A stretch of DNA of 64,000 nt from Streptomyces sp. HUAS MG91 (GCF_040529335.1 NZ_CP159534.1:1054001-1118000), one strand, 5' to 3'. Numbered from the stretch's first letter, positions 1 to 9,570 are shown. The notes: generated by a model not told the origin, from the letters alone. Made by a program: numbers and translations.

Positions 1-753
1 CTCGCCGACCGGCTCGGCGGGCATCCGGCATCGACGGAGACGGGCGATGCCCCGAACCCCGACGACACCGCCGCCGGTGACGATGAGCGCGAGGCCGAGA
101 AGGCAGGGCTGCCCTCCGTACTGCTGGGCGGGATCCCGCTGGACGAGCTGCCGCTGGACGTCGCCCGCTCGGTCGTGCTCGTCCAGGACAAGGATCCGGT
201 GCTGCTCTCCGGCACGCTCGCCGAACTCCTCTACGTACCGTCCTCCGGTGCGGTCCGGCCGGAGGACGCGCTGGCCGCGGCGCAGTGCGCGGACGTGCTC
301 GACGCCCTGGCGCAGTCGTCCCTGGACGAGGACCCCATGAGCGCCCGGATCACCGAGCGCGGCCGCTCCCTCTCGGGCGGCCAGCGCCAGCGTCTGGCGC
401 TGGCCCGGTCGCTGGTCACCGACCCGGAGGCGCTGGTCCTCGACGAGCCCACGTCCGCCGTGGACTCGCACACCGAGGCCCGGATCGCCCAGGGGGTGCG
501 TGCTCTGCGGCAGGGCCGCACGACGGTGGTCCTCACCTCGTCCCCGCTGCTCCTGGACCGCGCGGACCGGGTGGTGTTCGTCCAGGACGGCACGGCCGTC
601 GCGGTCGGCGAGCACCGCGAACTGGTGCGTACCGAACCCCGGTACCGAGCGGTCGTCACCCGCGAGACCGACGCGGAGGCGCCGGCCGTGCGCACCGGCC
701 CCCGACCGGCCTCCGAAACCGGCATCGAGATCGACATCGAGGAGACGGCATGA
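1..753 (+). CDS. ABC transporter ATP-binding subunit, C-terminal part (5' end outside window)
   Basis: This is the nucleotide-binding half of an ABC protein, open from the left edge, so the Walker A motif and any membrane domain lie outside. A canonical signature (SLSGGQRQR), a Walker B (ALVLDEPTSAVD) with D-loop and the family's C-terminal strand pattern are visible. The stop overlaps the next gene's start as ATGA, so the two are translationally coupled and probably form a heterodimeric exporter of the type IV (ABCB-like) class. The catalytic Glu position after Walker B (DEP) is intact. An acidic insert of about 40 residues (GDAPNPDDTAADDE region) before the Q-loop is unusual. The substrate cannot be told. 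Confidence 0.9.
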   Translation, partial: LADRLGGHPASTETGDAPNPDDTAAGDDEREAEKAGLPSVLLGGIPLDELPLDVARSVVLVQDKDPVLLSGTLAELLYVPSSGAVRPEDALAAAQCADVLDALAQSSLDEDPMSARITERGRSLSGGQRQRLALARSLVTDPEALVLDEPTSAVDSHTEARIAQGVRALRQGRTTVVLTSSPLLLDRADRVVFVQDGTAVAVGEHRELVRTEPRYRAVVTRETDAEAPAVRTGPRPASETGIEIDIEETA

Positions 754-2540
754 TCGGCGTAGCGCCACCGGCCTACGACCCGGCGGCCCCCACCACCGCG
801 AACACCCTGCCGGTCGGCGCGCCGGCGACGGTGCGCGGCTATGTGCGCGAGCTGTACCAGCGCCACCGGCGCGCCTTTCTGCTGCTCATCGGCGTCAACA
901 CGGTCTCGGTCGTCGCGTCCATGGTCGGGCCCTATCTGCTGGGCGGCCTGATCGAGGACGTCACGGACGGCGCGGGCGCGCTGCGCGACCTGCACCTGGA
1001 GCGGATCATCGCCGTGTTCGCGCTCGCCCTCGTCGTGCAGGCCGTGTTCACCCGGCAGGTGCGGCTGCGCGGGGCGATGCTCGGCGAGCGGATGCTGGCG
1101 GACCTGCGCGAGGACTTCCTGGTGCGCTCCGTCGGGCTGCCGCCCGGCGTCCTGGAGCGGGCCGGCACGGGCGATCTGCTCTCCCGGATCACCACGGACA
1201 TCGACCGCCTGGCGAACGCCATGCGGGAGGCCGTGCCGCAGCTGTCCATCGGTGTCGTGTGGGCGGCCCTGCTCATCGGCGGCCTCGCGGTCACCGCGCC
1301 GCCGCTGGCTCCGGTGATCCTGATCGCGGTACCGGTCCTCGTGATCGGCTGCCGCTGGTACTTCAAGCGGGCGCCGTCCGCGTACCGCTCGGAGGCGGCC
1401 GGGTACGCGGCCGTCGCCGCGGCGCTCGCGGAGACCGTGGACGCCGGCCGGACCGTCGAGGCGCACCGGCTCGGCGACCGCCGGGTGGAGCTGTCCGAGC
1501 GCCGCGTCAAGGAGTGGACGGCGTGGGAGCGCTACACGCTCTATCTGCGCTCGGTCCTCTTCCCCGTGATCAACGCGGTGCACGTCCTGGTGCTGCTGTC
1601 CGTCCTCCTGATCGGCGGCGTCTTCGTCCTCCAGGGCTGGATCGACGTCGGCCAGCTGACCACGAGCGCGCTCATCGCGCAGATGCTGGTGGATCCGGTG
1701 GGTCTGATCCTGCGCTGGTACGACGAGCTCCAGGTGGCCGGGGTGTCCCTGGCCCGGCTCGTCGGCGTACGGGACATCGAGCCGGACGCGGGCGACGCCT
1801 CGGTGCGCCCCGACGGGCGTGACGTGCACGCCGACGAGGTGCACTTCGGCTACCGCGAGGGCGTCGACGTGCTGCGCAAGGTGTCCCTCGAAGTGCGGCC
1901 GGGCACGCGGCTCGCCCTGGTCGGCCCGTCCGGTGCGGGCAAGTCGACGCTGGGCCGGCTGCTCGCCGGGATCTACGCGCCGCGAAGCGGGCAGGTCACG
2001 CTCGGCGGCGCGGAGCTGTCCCGGATGCAGGCGGAGCAGGTCCGCTCGCACGTGGCGCTGGTCAATCAGGAGCACCACGTCTTCGTCGGCTCGCTCCGCG
2101 ACAACCTGCGGCTGGCCCGGACCGACGCCGAGGACGCCGAGCTGTGGGCGGCGCTCGGCGCCGTCGACGCCGACGGGTGGGCGCGGGGTCTGGCCGAGGG
2201 CCTGGACACCGAGGTCGGATCGGGCGGGACGGCGCTCACGCCCGCGCAGGCCCAGCAGATCGCCCTGGCCCGGCTGGTCCTCGCCGATCCGCACACTCTG
2301 GTCCTGGACGAGGCGACCTCGCTGCTCGACCCGCGCGCGGCCCGCCACCTGGAGCGCTCGCTCGCCCGGGTCCTCGACGGCCGGACGGTCGTGGCCATCG
2401 CGCACCGGCTGCACACCGCGCACGACGCGGACGTGATCGCCGTGGTCGAGGACGGCCGCATCCGCGAGCTGGGCAGCCATGACGAGCTGGTCGCGGCCGA
2501 CGGGGCGTACGCCGCGCTGTGGCGGTCCTGGCACGGGTGA
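750..2540 (+). CDS. ABC exporter subunit (TM domain + NBD) with degenerate signature motif
   Basis: A 596-residue half-transporter. The N-terminal membrane domain has hydrophobic segments near residues 35-60, 85-105, 160-200 and 270-300. The NBD carries Walker A GPSGAGKST, Q-loop LVNQEHH, Walker B TLVLDEATSLLD and the His switch (AIAHRLH). The signature that should read LSGGQ reads LTPAQAQQ, whereas the upstream partner has a canonical one. In heterodimeric exporters this usually means that one of the two ATP sites is non-hydrolytic. The start is set by the ATGA overlap with the upstream subunit. Substrate unknown; likely a drug, peptide or lipid. Confidence 0.93.
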   Translation: MIGVAPPAYDPAAPTTANTLPVGAPATVRGYVRELYQRHRRAFLLLIGVNTVSVVASMVGPYLLGGLIEDVTDGAGALRDLHLERIIAVFALALVVQAVFTRQVRLRGAMLGERMLADLREDFLVRSVGLPPGVLERAGTGDLLSRITTDIDRLANAMREAVPQLSIGVVWAALLIGGLAVTAPPLAPVILIAVPVLVIGCRWYFKRAPSAYRSEAAGYAAVAAALAETVDAGRTVEAHRLGDRRVELSERRVKEWTAWERYTLYLRSVLFPVINAVHVLVLLSVLLIGGVFVLQGWIDVGQLTTSALIAQMLVDPVGLILRWYDELQVAGVSLARLVGVRDIEPDAGDASVRPDGRDVHADEVHFGYREGVDVLRKVSLEVRPGTRLALVGPSGAGKSTLGRLLAGIYAPRSGQVTLGGAELSRMQAEQVRSHVALVNQEHHVFVGSLRDNLRLARTDAEDAELWAALGAVDADGWARGLAEGLDTEVGSGGTALTPAQAQQIALARLVLADPHTLVLDEATSLLDPRAARHLERSLARVLDGRTVVAIAHRLHTAHDADVIAVVEDGRIRELGSHDELVAADGAYAALWRSWHG

Positions 2541-2569
2541 CCGGGCCAGGAGGCGGTGCGCGGCCGGGC

Positions 2570-3364
2570 TCAGATGAAGTTGAGCGCGGCCGCGCACCCC
2601 ACTCCGCCGGCCAGCATGAACACGGGCATGAGCACCTTGAGCTCGATCCAGCTGCCGGCCCGGAACCGCATGGGCTTGGGCGGGCCGAGCGGGTACCAGC
2701 GCTTGCGGCCGATGGGGATGGGCCACAGGATCGGGCAGCCCGAGACCGTGAGGGCGTCCCCGATGTCGTGGACCAGGGCGCCGAGCACGATCGGCAGGCC
2801 CAGCCACAGGTACTCCTGGCCGGGATCGGTGAACAGCCAGTCCGATCCGTTGCCCGGTTGGTCGAGGACTCCGGCGATGATCCAGGCGCTGGTCGCCGCG
2901 AGCAGCCATACCAGGACGTCGCTGCTGGATCCGCGGGCGGCCCGCCACAGCAGTCCCTCGATGGCGAGCACCATGTGGACGAAGAGGATGGCCAGGACGG
3001 CCCAGCGCCCCCCGGTGATGGCCGCGACCGAGGCGCCAGCCCCGGTGAGAACCGCCCAGACCCAGGTGTGGGTGAGGGTGCGGTGCCCTCCCGAGCGTCG
3101 GGGGTCCGCCGCGGTCCTGGTCGCCTTGTAGACGGCGTACGAGAGTTTGTCGACGATCTCGCAGAGCCATTTGGAGAGCGGGCCGAAGGCGCGTGAGATG
3201 GTCGCCGCCTTGTGGTCGAGGTCGGGGGCGAGTGCCGCGCCCGCGCAGATCAGGGCGCCCGCCAGGACGACCGGCCAGGGCATCGGGTGCCCCGCGGCCG
3301 CCGCGGCCGCGCCCACCCCCAGCCAGGCCGCCGCTCCTGACAACGAGTGTGCCGGTCCCATCAT
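2570..3364 (-). CDS. Integral membrane metal-dependent hydrolase-like protein (YdjM/DUF457 type)
   Basis: About 264 residues starting at the paired Met codons at 3359-3364; the longer upstream extension is basic and unlikely. The protein has five to six hydrophobic segments. Near the N-terminus is ALAPDLDHKAA, then a HRTLTHTW motif, and later LVHDIGDAL. The D-x-D-H, H-R-x-x-T-H and H-D signatures are those of the LexA-regulated YdjM family of membrane-bound putative metal-dependent hydrolases. The true reaction of the family is not established. It is convergent with the ABC operon and faces away from the helicase gene. Confidence 0.8.
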   Translation of the reverse strand: MMGPAHSLSGAAAWLGVGAAAAAAGHPMPWPVVLAGALICAGAALAPDLDHKAATISRAFGPLSKWLCEIVDKLSYAVYKATRTAADPRRSGGHRTLTHTWVWAVLTGAGASVAAITGGRWAVLAILFVHMVLAIEGLLWRAARGSSSDVLVWLLAATSAWIIAGVLDQPGNGSDWLFTDPGQEYLWLGLPIVLGALVHDIGDALTVSGCPILWPIPIGRKRWYPLGPPKPMRFRAGSWIELKVLMPVFMLAGGVGCAAALNFI

Positions 3365-3557
3365 GGCTCTGTTCCGCCCCTGTCCCACTTGTGCCGACCG
3401 CCCGCGTCGTGTCGACATGTCCCTTGTACCGACGCTCTGTTGACTTATCGAGGGTGTACGTACCCTGACGCCCCGTCGGCGACCCAGCGTAACCTTCGTG
3501 ATCTTCGTACGGGCATCCGATTGCCGGATCGGGGCGGAAGGCAGGCAAGATGGTGAC

Positions 3558-6071
3558 GTGACCCTTATCGATCAGCTCCCGCAGACCGCAGATCCGGACG
3601 CCCTCTACGACGCCTTCGAGTCGTGGGCACAGGAGCGTGGTCTCACCCTCTATCCGCACCAGGAGGAGGCGCTGATCGAGGTGGTGTCGGGTGCGAACGT
3701 GATCGTGTCGACGCCCACCGGCTCCGGCAAGAGCATGATCGCGGCCGCTGCGCACTTCGCGGCGCTCGCCCGCGACGAGGTCACCTTCTACACGGCACCG
3801 ATCAAGGCGCTCGTCTCCGAGAAGTTCTTCGAGCTGTGCAAGATCTTCGGCACCGAGAACGTCGGCATGCTCACCGGCGACGCGTCGGTCAACGCGGACG
3901 CGCCCGTGATCTGCTGCACCGCCGAGGTACTGGCCTCCATCGCGCTGCGCGACGGCGCCCAGGCCGACATCGGCCAGGTCGTGATGGACGAGTTCCACTT
4001 CTACGCGGAGGGCGACCGCGGCTGGGCCTGGCAGATCCCGCTGCTGGAACTGCCGCAGGCGCAGTTCATCCTGATGTCGGCGACGCTCGGCGACGTCTCG
4101 ATGTTCGAGAAGGACCTGACGCGCCGCACCGGCCGCCCCACCTCGGTGGTCCGCTCGGCCACCCGTCCGGTGCCGCTGTCCTACGAGTACCGGCTCACGC
4201 CGCTCACCGAGACGCTGACCGAGCTGCTCGACACGAGGCAGGCCCCGGTCTACATCGTGCACTTCACGCAGGCGCAGGCCGTCGAGCGCGCGCAGGCGCT
4301 GATGAGCATCAACATGTGCACGCGCGAGGAGAAGGACCGGATCGCCGAGCTGATCGGCAACTTCCGGTTCACCACGAAGTTCGGCCGCAACCTGTCCCGC
4401 TACGTGCGTCACGGCATCGGCGTGCACCACGCGGGCATGCTGCCGAAGTACCGGCGCCTCGTGGAAAAGCTCGCCCAGGCAGGCCTGTTGAAGGTCATCT
4501 GCGGCACGGACACCCTCGGCGTCGGCGTCAACGTCCCGATCCGTACGGTGCTGTTCACGGCGCTCACCAAGTACGACGGCACCCGGGTGCGCACGCTGCG
4601 CGCCCGTGAGTTCCACCAGATCGCTGGGCGGGCCGGCCGGGCCGGCTTCGACACGGCGGGCTTCGTCGTGGCCCAGGCGCCCGAGCACGTCATCGAGAAC
4701 GAGAAGGCGCTGTCGAAGGCCGGCGACGATCCGAAGAAGCGGCGCAAGGTCGTCCGCAAGAAGGCCCCCGAGGGTTTCGTCGGGTGGACGGAGAGCACCT
4801 TCGAGAAGCTCATCGCCTCCGAGCCGGAGCCGCTGACCTCCCGCTTCCGCGTCACGCACACGATGCTGCTGTCGGTCATCGCGCGTCCGGGCAACGCGTT
4901 CGACGCGATGCGCAAGCTGCTCGAGGACAACCACGAGCCGCGCAAGGCCCAGCTGCGGCACATCCGCCGGGCCATCGCGATCTACCGCTCGCTGCTCGAC
5001 GGCGGCATCGTCGAGAAGCTGGACCAGCCCGACGCCACGGGCCGGATCGTCCGGCTGACCGTCGACCTCCAGCAGGACTTCGCGCTCAACCAGCCGCTGT
5101 CGACGTTCGCCCTCGCCGCCTTCGATCTGCTCGACAAGGAGTCGCCGTCGTACGCGCTCGACATGGTGTCGGTCGTGGAGTCCACGCTCGACGACCCGCG
5201 GCAGATCCTGCACGCCCAGCAGAACAAGGCGCGCGGTGAGGCCGTCGCCCTGATGAAGGCGGACGGGGTCGAGTACGAGGAGCGCATGGAGCGCCTCCAG
5301 GACATCTCCTACCCGAAGCCCCTGGAAGAACTGCTCTTCCACGCCTACAACACGTACCGCACGAGCCACCCGTGGGTCGGCGACCACCCGCTGTCGCCGA
5401 AGTCGGTGATCCGGGACATGTACGAGCGCGCGATGTCCTTCACCGAGTTCGTCTCCCACTACGAGCTCGCGCGCACCGAGGGCATCGTCCTGCGCTACCT
5501 GGCGAGCGCCTACAAGACGCTCGACCACACCGTGCCCGACGACCTCAAGTCGGAGGACCTGGAGGACCTGATCGCCTGGCTGGGCGAGATGGTGCGCCAG
5601 GTCGACTCCAGCCTGCTTGACGAGTGGGAGCAGCTGGCCAACCCGGAGGAGATGACGGCCGAGGAGGCCCAGGAGAAGGCCGACCAGGTCAAGCCGGTCA
5701 CGGCGAACGCGCGCGCCTTCCGTGTCCTCGTCCGCAACGCGATGTTCCGCCGGGTCGAGCTCGCCGCGCTCGACAACGTCGAGGAACTCGGCGAGCTGGA
5801 CGGCGACGCCGGGTGGGACGCCGACGCCTGGGGCGAGGCCATGGACAAGTACTGGGACGAGTACGAGGACCTCGGTACCGGGCCCGACGCGCGCGGTCCC
5901 AAGCTGCTCATGATCGAGGAGGATCCCGAGCACGGTCTGTGGAAGGTCCGCCAGACCTTCGCCGACCCGAACGGCGACCACGACTGGGGCATCAGCGCCG
6001 AGGTCGACCTCGCGGCCTCCGACGCCGAGGGCCGGGCCGTCGTCCGGGTCACGGACGTCGGTCAGCTGTAG
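3558..6071 (+). CDS. DEAD/DEAH-box RNA helicase with C-terminal DUF3516
   Basis: A superfamily 2 Ski2/Mtr4-like helicase of 837 residues. Motif I is TPTGSGKS near residue 54, motif II is MDEFHF (a DEFH variant), motif III is MSATLG, and motif VI is QIAGRAGRAGFD. The C-terminal 400 residues match the DUF3516 region of actinobacterial helicases. The GTG at 3558 is preferred because the protein then begins VTLIDQLPQ, and the upstream residues are not protein-like. Its expected role is RNA unwinding in turnover or ribosome metabolism. It stands alone with its own upstream gap of about 190 bp. Confidence 0.92.
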   Translation: MTLIDQLPQTADPDALYDAFESWAQERGLTLYPHQEEALIEVVSGANVIVSTPTGSGKSMIAAAAHFAALARDEVTFYTAPIKALVSEKFFELCKIFGTENVGMLTGDASVNADAPVICCTAEVLASIALRDGAQADIGQVVMDEFHFYAEGDRGWAWQIPLLELPQAQFILMSATLGDVSMFEKDLTRRTGRPTSVVRSATRPVPLSYEYRLTPLTETLTELLDTRQAPVYIVHFTQAQAVERAQALMSINMCTREEKDRIAELIGNFRFTTKFGRNLSRYVRHGIGVHHAGMLPKYRRLVEKLAQAGLLKVICGTDTLGVGVNVPIRTVLFTALTKYDGTRVRTLRAREFHQIAGRAGRAGFDTAGFVVAQAPEHVIENEKALSKAGDDPKKRRKVVRKKAPEGFVGWTESTFEKLIASEPEPLTSRFRVTHTMLLSVIARPGNAFDAMRKLLEDNHEPRKAQLRHIRRAIAIYRSLLDGGIVEKLDQPDATGRIVRLTVDLQQDFALNQPLSTFALAAFDLLDKESPSYALDMVSVVESTLDDPRQILHAQQNKARGEAVALMKADGVEYEERMERLQDISYPKPLEELLFHAYNTYRTSHPWVGDHPLSPKSVIRDMYERAMSFTEFVSHYELARTEGIVLRYLASAYKTLDHTVPDDLKSEDLEDLIAWLGEMVRQVDSSLLDEWEQLANPEEMTAEEAQEKADQVKPVTANARAFRVLVRNAMFRRVELAALDNVEELGELDGDAGWDADAWGEAMDKYWDEYEDLGTGPDARGPKLLMIEEDPEHGLWKVRQTFADPNGDHDWGISAEVDLAASDAEGRAVVRVTDVGQL

Positions 6072-6080
6072 TCCCCCGGC

Positions 6081-6104
6081 CGGCCGGACGACCGGGTCCG
6101 GCCG
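6081..6104 (+). terminator. Hairpin after helicase gene
   Basis: Perfect 9-bp arms (CGGCCGGAC / GTCCGGCCG) enclose a 6-nt loop ten bases after the helicase stop. There is no U-tract, as is usual in Streptomyces. It could attenuate transcription into tesB. Confidence 0.4.
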
Positions 6105-6153
6105 CGTCCCCGCGCCTGATCCGTCCGGGCGCCCACACGAGAGAGAACCACGC

Positions 6154-7026
6154 ATGACGAATCCCGCGGAGCGGCTTGTCGACCTGCTCGACCTGGAGCA
6201 GATCGAGGTCAACATCTTCCGTGGGCGCAGCCCGCAGGAGTCCCTGCAGCGCGTCTTCGGCGGGCAGGTCGCAGGGCAGGCCCTGGTGGCCGCGGGCCGC
6301 ACCACCGAGGGCGACCGTCCCGTGCACTCGCTGCACGCGTACTTCCTGCGCCCGGGCCGTCCGGGCGTGCCCATCGTGTACCAGGTCGAACGGGTCCGCG
6401 ACGGCCGCTCGTTCACCACGCGCCGGGTCACCGCCGTCCAGCAGGGTCGCACGATCTTCAATCTCACCGCCTCCTTCCACAAGCCCGAAGAGGGAGCCTT
6501 CGAGCACCAGTTGCCGCCGGCCCGGGAGGTTCCGGACCCGCAGTCGCTGCCGACGATCGCCGAAGAGATCAAGGGCCATCTGGGGGCGCTGCCCGAGGCG
6601 CTGGAGCGCATGGCCCGGCGCCAGCCCTTCGACATCCGCTACGTGGACCGGCTGCGCTGGACCCCGGAGGAGGTCGCGAGCGCCGAGCCGCGCAGCGCCG
6701 TGTGGATGCGTGCGGTCGGTCCCCTCGGTGACGACCCGCTGGTGCACACCTGCGCGCTCACGTACGCCAGCGACATGACCCTCCTCGACGCCGTGCGGCT
6801 GCCGATCGAGCCACTGTGGGGCCCGCGCGGATTCGACATGGCCTCGCTCGACCACGCCATGTGGTTCCACCGTCCTTTCCGTGCCGATGAGTGGTTCCTG
6901 TACGACCAGGAGTCGCCGATCGCGACGGGCGGTCGTGGTCTGGCCCGGGGCCGCATCTACGACGTCGAGGGCCGGCTGCTGGTGTCCGTGGTGCAGGAGG
7001 GCCTGTTCCGGAAGCTCGAATCGTGA
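6154..7026 (+). CDS. tesB: Acyl-CoA thioesterase II
   Basis: 290 residues with the double hot-dog arrangement of TesB. The N-terminal half has FGGQVAGQALVAA and the conserved HSLHAYFLRPG. The C-terminal half has LDHAMWFHRPFRADEWFLYDQ, followed by GRGLARGRIYD. The Asp of LDHAMWFH, with Thr and Gln residues of the second domain, is the expected catalytic set. It hydrolyses medium- and long-chain acyl-CoA in the cytosol. The start follows GAGAGAACC. It overlaps the downstream TPR gene as GTGA. Confidence 0.95.
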   Translation: MTNPAERLVDLLDLEQIEVNIFRGRSPQESLQRVFGGQVAGQALVAAGRTTEGDRPVHSLHAYFLRPGRPGVPIVYQVERVRDGRSFTTRRVTAVQQGRTIFNLTASFHKPEEGAFEHQLPPAREVPDPQSLPTIAEEIKGHLGALPEALERMARRQPFDIRYVDRLRWTPEEVASAEPRSAVWMRAVGPLGDDPLVHTCALTYASDMTLLDAVRLPIEPLWGPRGFDMASLDHAMWFHRPFRADEWFLYDQESPIATGGRGLARGRIYDVEGRLLVSVVQEGLFRKLES

Positions 7027-7559
7027 GCGCCGTGGAGCCGGGCGATCTGGAGACGCTGCTCGCGCAGTCGGTGCGGCTGCGCGAGACGGGCCACCGGGAG
7101 GAGGCGCGCGAGCGGCTGCTCGCCCTGCGCGCCCGGTTCCCCGAGGACGTCCGTGTCGCGTACCAGACGGCGTGGGCCCATGACGTCCTCGGTCTCGAGG
7201 CGGACGCCGTCCCGCACTATGTCGACGCGGTCGCGGGCCCGGGGCTGTCCACGGATGACCGGCGCGGTGCGCTGCTCGGCCTCGGCAGCACCTACCGCAC
7301 GCTCGGCCGCCACGCGGATGCCGTGGCCACACTGAGCGCGGCGACCGCGGAGTTCCCCGAGGACAACGCGCTCAAGACGTTCCTGTCGATGGCGCTGTAC
7401 AACGTGGGGCGCGCCCATGACGGCATGCGGCTGCTGCTGACGGTGCTGGCCGCGACCAGCGCCGACCCGGACATCGTGGGCTACCGGCCCGCGATCGAGT
7501 ACTACGCCAGAGACTTGGACGCCGTCGAGGGCGACGGCTCCGCGGACGGCACCGACTAG
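7023..7559 (+). CDS. Tetratricopeptide-repeat protein
   Basis: 178 residues with no signal peptide. Helix-turn-helix repeats of TPR type run from residue 8 to about 140 (for example EEARERLLALRARFPED, ADAVATLSAATAEFPED). The length and repeat layout match short bacterial Tpr proteins that act as protein-interaction scaffolds. The GTG start overlaps the tesB stop, so the pair is a two-gene operon. The partner is unknown. Confidence 0.85.
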   Translation: MSAVEPGDLETLLAQSVRLRETGHREEARERLLALRARFPEDVRVAYQTAWAHDVLGLEADAVPHYVDAVAGPGLSTDDRRGALLGLGSTYRTLGRHADAVATLSAATAEFPEDNALKTFLSMALYNVGRAHDGMRLLLTVLAATSADPDIVGYRPAIEYYARDLDAVEGDGSADGTD

Positions 7560-7578
7560 GCCTTTCGCGCCCCGGGGT

Positions 7579-8508
7579 TCACCCTCGTCTGCCGAGCAGG
7601 CGCCCCCACAGGCTCCGCGTCGGCTCGGCCGGGGCCGGAACCGTGAAGTCCTCGGCTGCCACCGGGTGCGCCGGGGCGTGCGGTCCGTCGGGTGCGGGCT
7701 GCGGAGCAGCAAGGAGTGGCGCCGGTCGCAGCCGGCGGGCCTTGTCCAGGCTCAGGAGCAGATTGGCCCGCAGCCAGCTGATCTCGGCCGGGTCGTCGGC
7801 GACGAGGATCCGCTCGACGACCTGCGCGGTGGGCGAATCCGGCGCCCCGTACCAGCTCTCGTGGGGCCGCAGCCGAAGCAGGTGGGTCCGCTCGTGGGGA
7901 CTGTCGACCATGTCGGCGAGCAGGTCTGCGTCGAGGAACGTGGTGATCGCGGCGGCCCGCTCCCAGGGATCACCGCACTGGTCGAGCAGATATCGGGCGT
8001 GCCGGGACCGCCAGGTCCGTGGCCGCAGGTCTTTCCCGGCCGCGATGCGGGCGCGCATCGCGGCCGGTGCCCGCCCGGTCAGGAGCGGGGCGTGGACCTC
8101 GGACCGCGCGAACTCCTGCAGTTCCTGCGCCAGGTACAGCCAGACCACGGTCTTGTAGCGGTTGACGTAGAACTTCGCGGGCGTCAGCATCCCGGCCCGC
8201 GCGAGCCGGGTGAACCGGCTCGGCGGGATGTCCATGATCGACGCGCCCTGCGCGGTGCCCACCACGCGGACCTGCTCACGCAGGGCGTCCGGAAATCCCT
8301 CGGCCTCGCGAATACGGTCGATCTCTTCACGCGGCACCCGGCGCAGGCCGCCGTCCGGTGCCGCGACGGTGCGGATCCGGCCGAGCCGGACGGCCAGGTC
8401 GAACTCGCCCCGCTTCAGGCCCAGCTCACGCGCCGCGCTCCCCTGAGGCCTGGTCATGGTGTTGCCTTGCACGATGGTCTCCCCCGTCGAACGATGCACG
8501 GCAGTCAC
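7579..8508 (-). CDS. DUF6397 family protein, putative DNA-binding
   Basis: 309 residues. The N-terminus (STGETIVQGNTM, then ARELGLKRGEFDLAV) and the repeated wing-like segments VPREEIDRIRE and PPSRFTRLARAGM suggest two MerR/excisionase-like helix-turn-helix modules. The pattern matches the Streptomyces-restricted DUF6397 family. The C-terminal 60 residues are Pro/Ala-rich and end in a basic tail (WGRLLGRRG). The GTG start is kept because the STGETIVQGN segment is family-like, though the ATG at 8457 is possible. No ligand or target is known. Confidence 0.75.
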   Translation of the reverse strand: MTAVHRSTGETIVQGNTMTRPQGSAARELGLKRGEFDLAVRLGRIRTVAAPDGGLRRVPREEIDRIREAEGFPDALREQVRVVGTAQGASIMDIPPSRFTRLARAGMLTPAKFYVNRYKTVVWLYLAQELQEFARSEVHAPLLTGRAPAAMRARIAAGKDLRPRTWRSRHARYLLDQCGDPWERAAAITTFLDADLLADMVDSPHERTHLLRLRPHESWYGAPDSPTAQVVERILVADDPAEISWLRANLLLSLDKARRLRPAPLLAAPQPAPDGPHAPAHPVAAEDFTVPAPAEPTRSLWGRLLGRRG

Positions 8509-8598
8509 TCTCCGTGACCACCCGGGAAAACCGTAGCGCTGATCGACCTTCCGCGTGCGAGCCTGTGGATAACTCCACCGTCGCCGGAAACCCGCAGG

Positions 8599-9012
8599 TC
8601 AGAGCTCTCCGGCGGACGACCTCTCCGGCTGCCGCTTGCCGACGCCGAGGTGTTCGCCGACGCGGTTGACCAGGAGGGTCATCTCGTAGGCGACCTGGCC
8701 GATGTCGGCCTCCGCGTCGCTGAGCACGCACAGGCAGCTGCCGTCCCCGGCGGCGGTGACGAACAGGACGGCGTCGTCGAACTCGATCATCGTCTGCCGT
8801 ACGCCGCCCGCACCGAAGTGCCGACCCGACCCCTTGGCGAGGCTGTGCAGTCCGGACGAGACGGCGGCGAGATGCTCGGCGTCCTCGCGCCCCAGATCCG
8901 AACTGGCGCCGGTGACGAGTCCGTCGTTGGACAGCACCAGGGCATGGCGCACGTGTTCGACACGCCCCGTCAGGTCGTCGAGCAGCCAACCGAGTCCGGT
9001 GTTCTCCGCCAT
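8599..9012 (-). CDS. Roadblock/LC7 domain protein (CvnB-like, detached)
   Basis: 137 residues forming one roadblock/LC7 domain: GWLLDDLTGRVEHVRHALVLSNDG, then GREDAEHLAAVSSGLHSLAKG and a C-terminal VGEHL helix. It is a close paralogue of the conservon CvnB at 10647-11084. Such proteins bind small Ras-like GTPases (CvnD) and modulate their GTP cycle. Here it lies outside the tight cvnABCD run, separated by a gene on the other strand. The start at MAENTGLG is chosen because upstream codons are not family-like. Confidence 0.9.
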   Translation of the reverse strand: MAENTGLGWLLDDLTGRVEHVRHALVLSNDGLVTGASSDLGREDAEHLAAVSSGLHSLAKGSGRHFGAGGVRQTMIEFDDAVLFVTAAGDGSCLCVLSDAEADIGQVAYEMTLLVNRVGEHLGVGKRQPERSSAGEL

Positions 9013-9131
9013 GTTCCTGTCTCCCCGCTCCCCTGTGACTCCCCGTCTCCGGGCACGGCGTCTCCCCTGCCCGGAGGATTTGTCTCGCAAGCCTTCCCCA
9101 CGGCCGCCCTCCGGGCAAGCAGGATGGGCCC

Positions 9132-9560
9132 ATGGCACACAAGATGACCGATGAGGAATGGCACGCCTTCGTCTCCGAGGGCACGCGCACGGCCAAGCTG
9201 TCGACGGTGCGGGCGGACGGCAGTCCGCACATCGCGCCGGTCTGGTTCGTCCTGGACGGCGACGACATCGTCTTCAACACCGGCAAGGACACGGTGAAGG
9301 GCCGCAATCTGGCCCGCGACGGCCGCGTCGCCCTGTGCGTGGACGACGAGCGGCCGCCGTTCTCGTTCGTGACGATCCAGGGGCACGCCGAACTCAGCGA
9401 GGAGCCGGCCGAGCTGGTGGAGTCGGCCACCCGGATCGGCGGCCGGTACATGGGCGCGGACCGCGCCGAGGAGTTCGGCAGGCGCAACGGCGTACCCGGC
9501 GAACTCGTCGTCCGGGTCCGTGTCGACAAGGTCGTGGCGCTCGGTGACGTAGCCGACTGA
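9132..9560 (+). CDS. PPOX-class F420-dependent oxidoreductase-like protein
   Basis: 142 residues with a split-barrel flavin/F420-binding fold: AKLSTVRADGSPHIAPVWFVLDGDDIVFNT is followed by KGRNLARDGRVALCVDD. This is the actinobacterial family that reduces quinones or other substrates with F420H2, or binds F420. It sits between the detached roadblock gene and cvnD on the opposite strand and ends 10 bp from cvnD's 3' end, so it is transcribed independently. Confidence 0.88.
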   Translation: MAHKMTDEEWHAFVSEGTRTAKLSTVRADGSPHIAPVWFVLDGDDIVFNTGKDTVKGRNLARDGRVALCVDDERPPFSFVTIQGHAELSEEPAELVESATRIGGRYMGADRAEEFGRRNGVPGELVVRVRVDKVVALGDVAD

Positions 9561-9570
9561 GCCGGGCCGG

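Noticed and set aside
231..6635. Very long minus-strand open frame of 2134 codons
   Set aside because: It is antisense to the ABC, helicase and tesB genes; the open frame is a by-product of GC-rich third positions and its protein is low-complexity Arg/Gly/Asp-rich.
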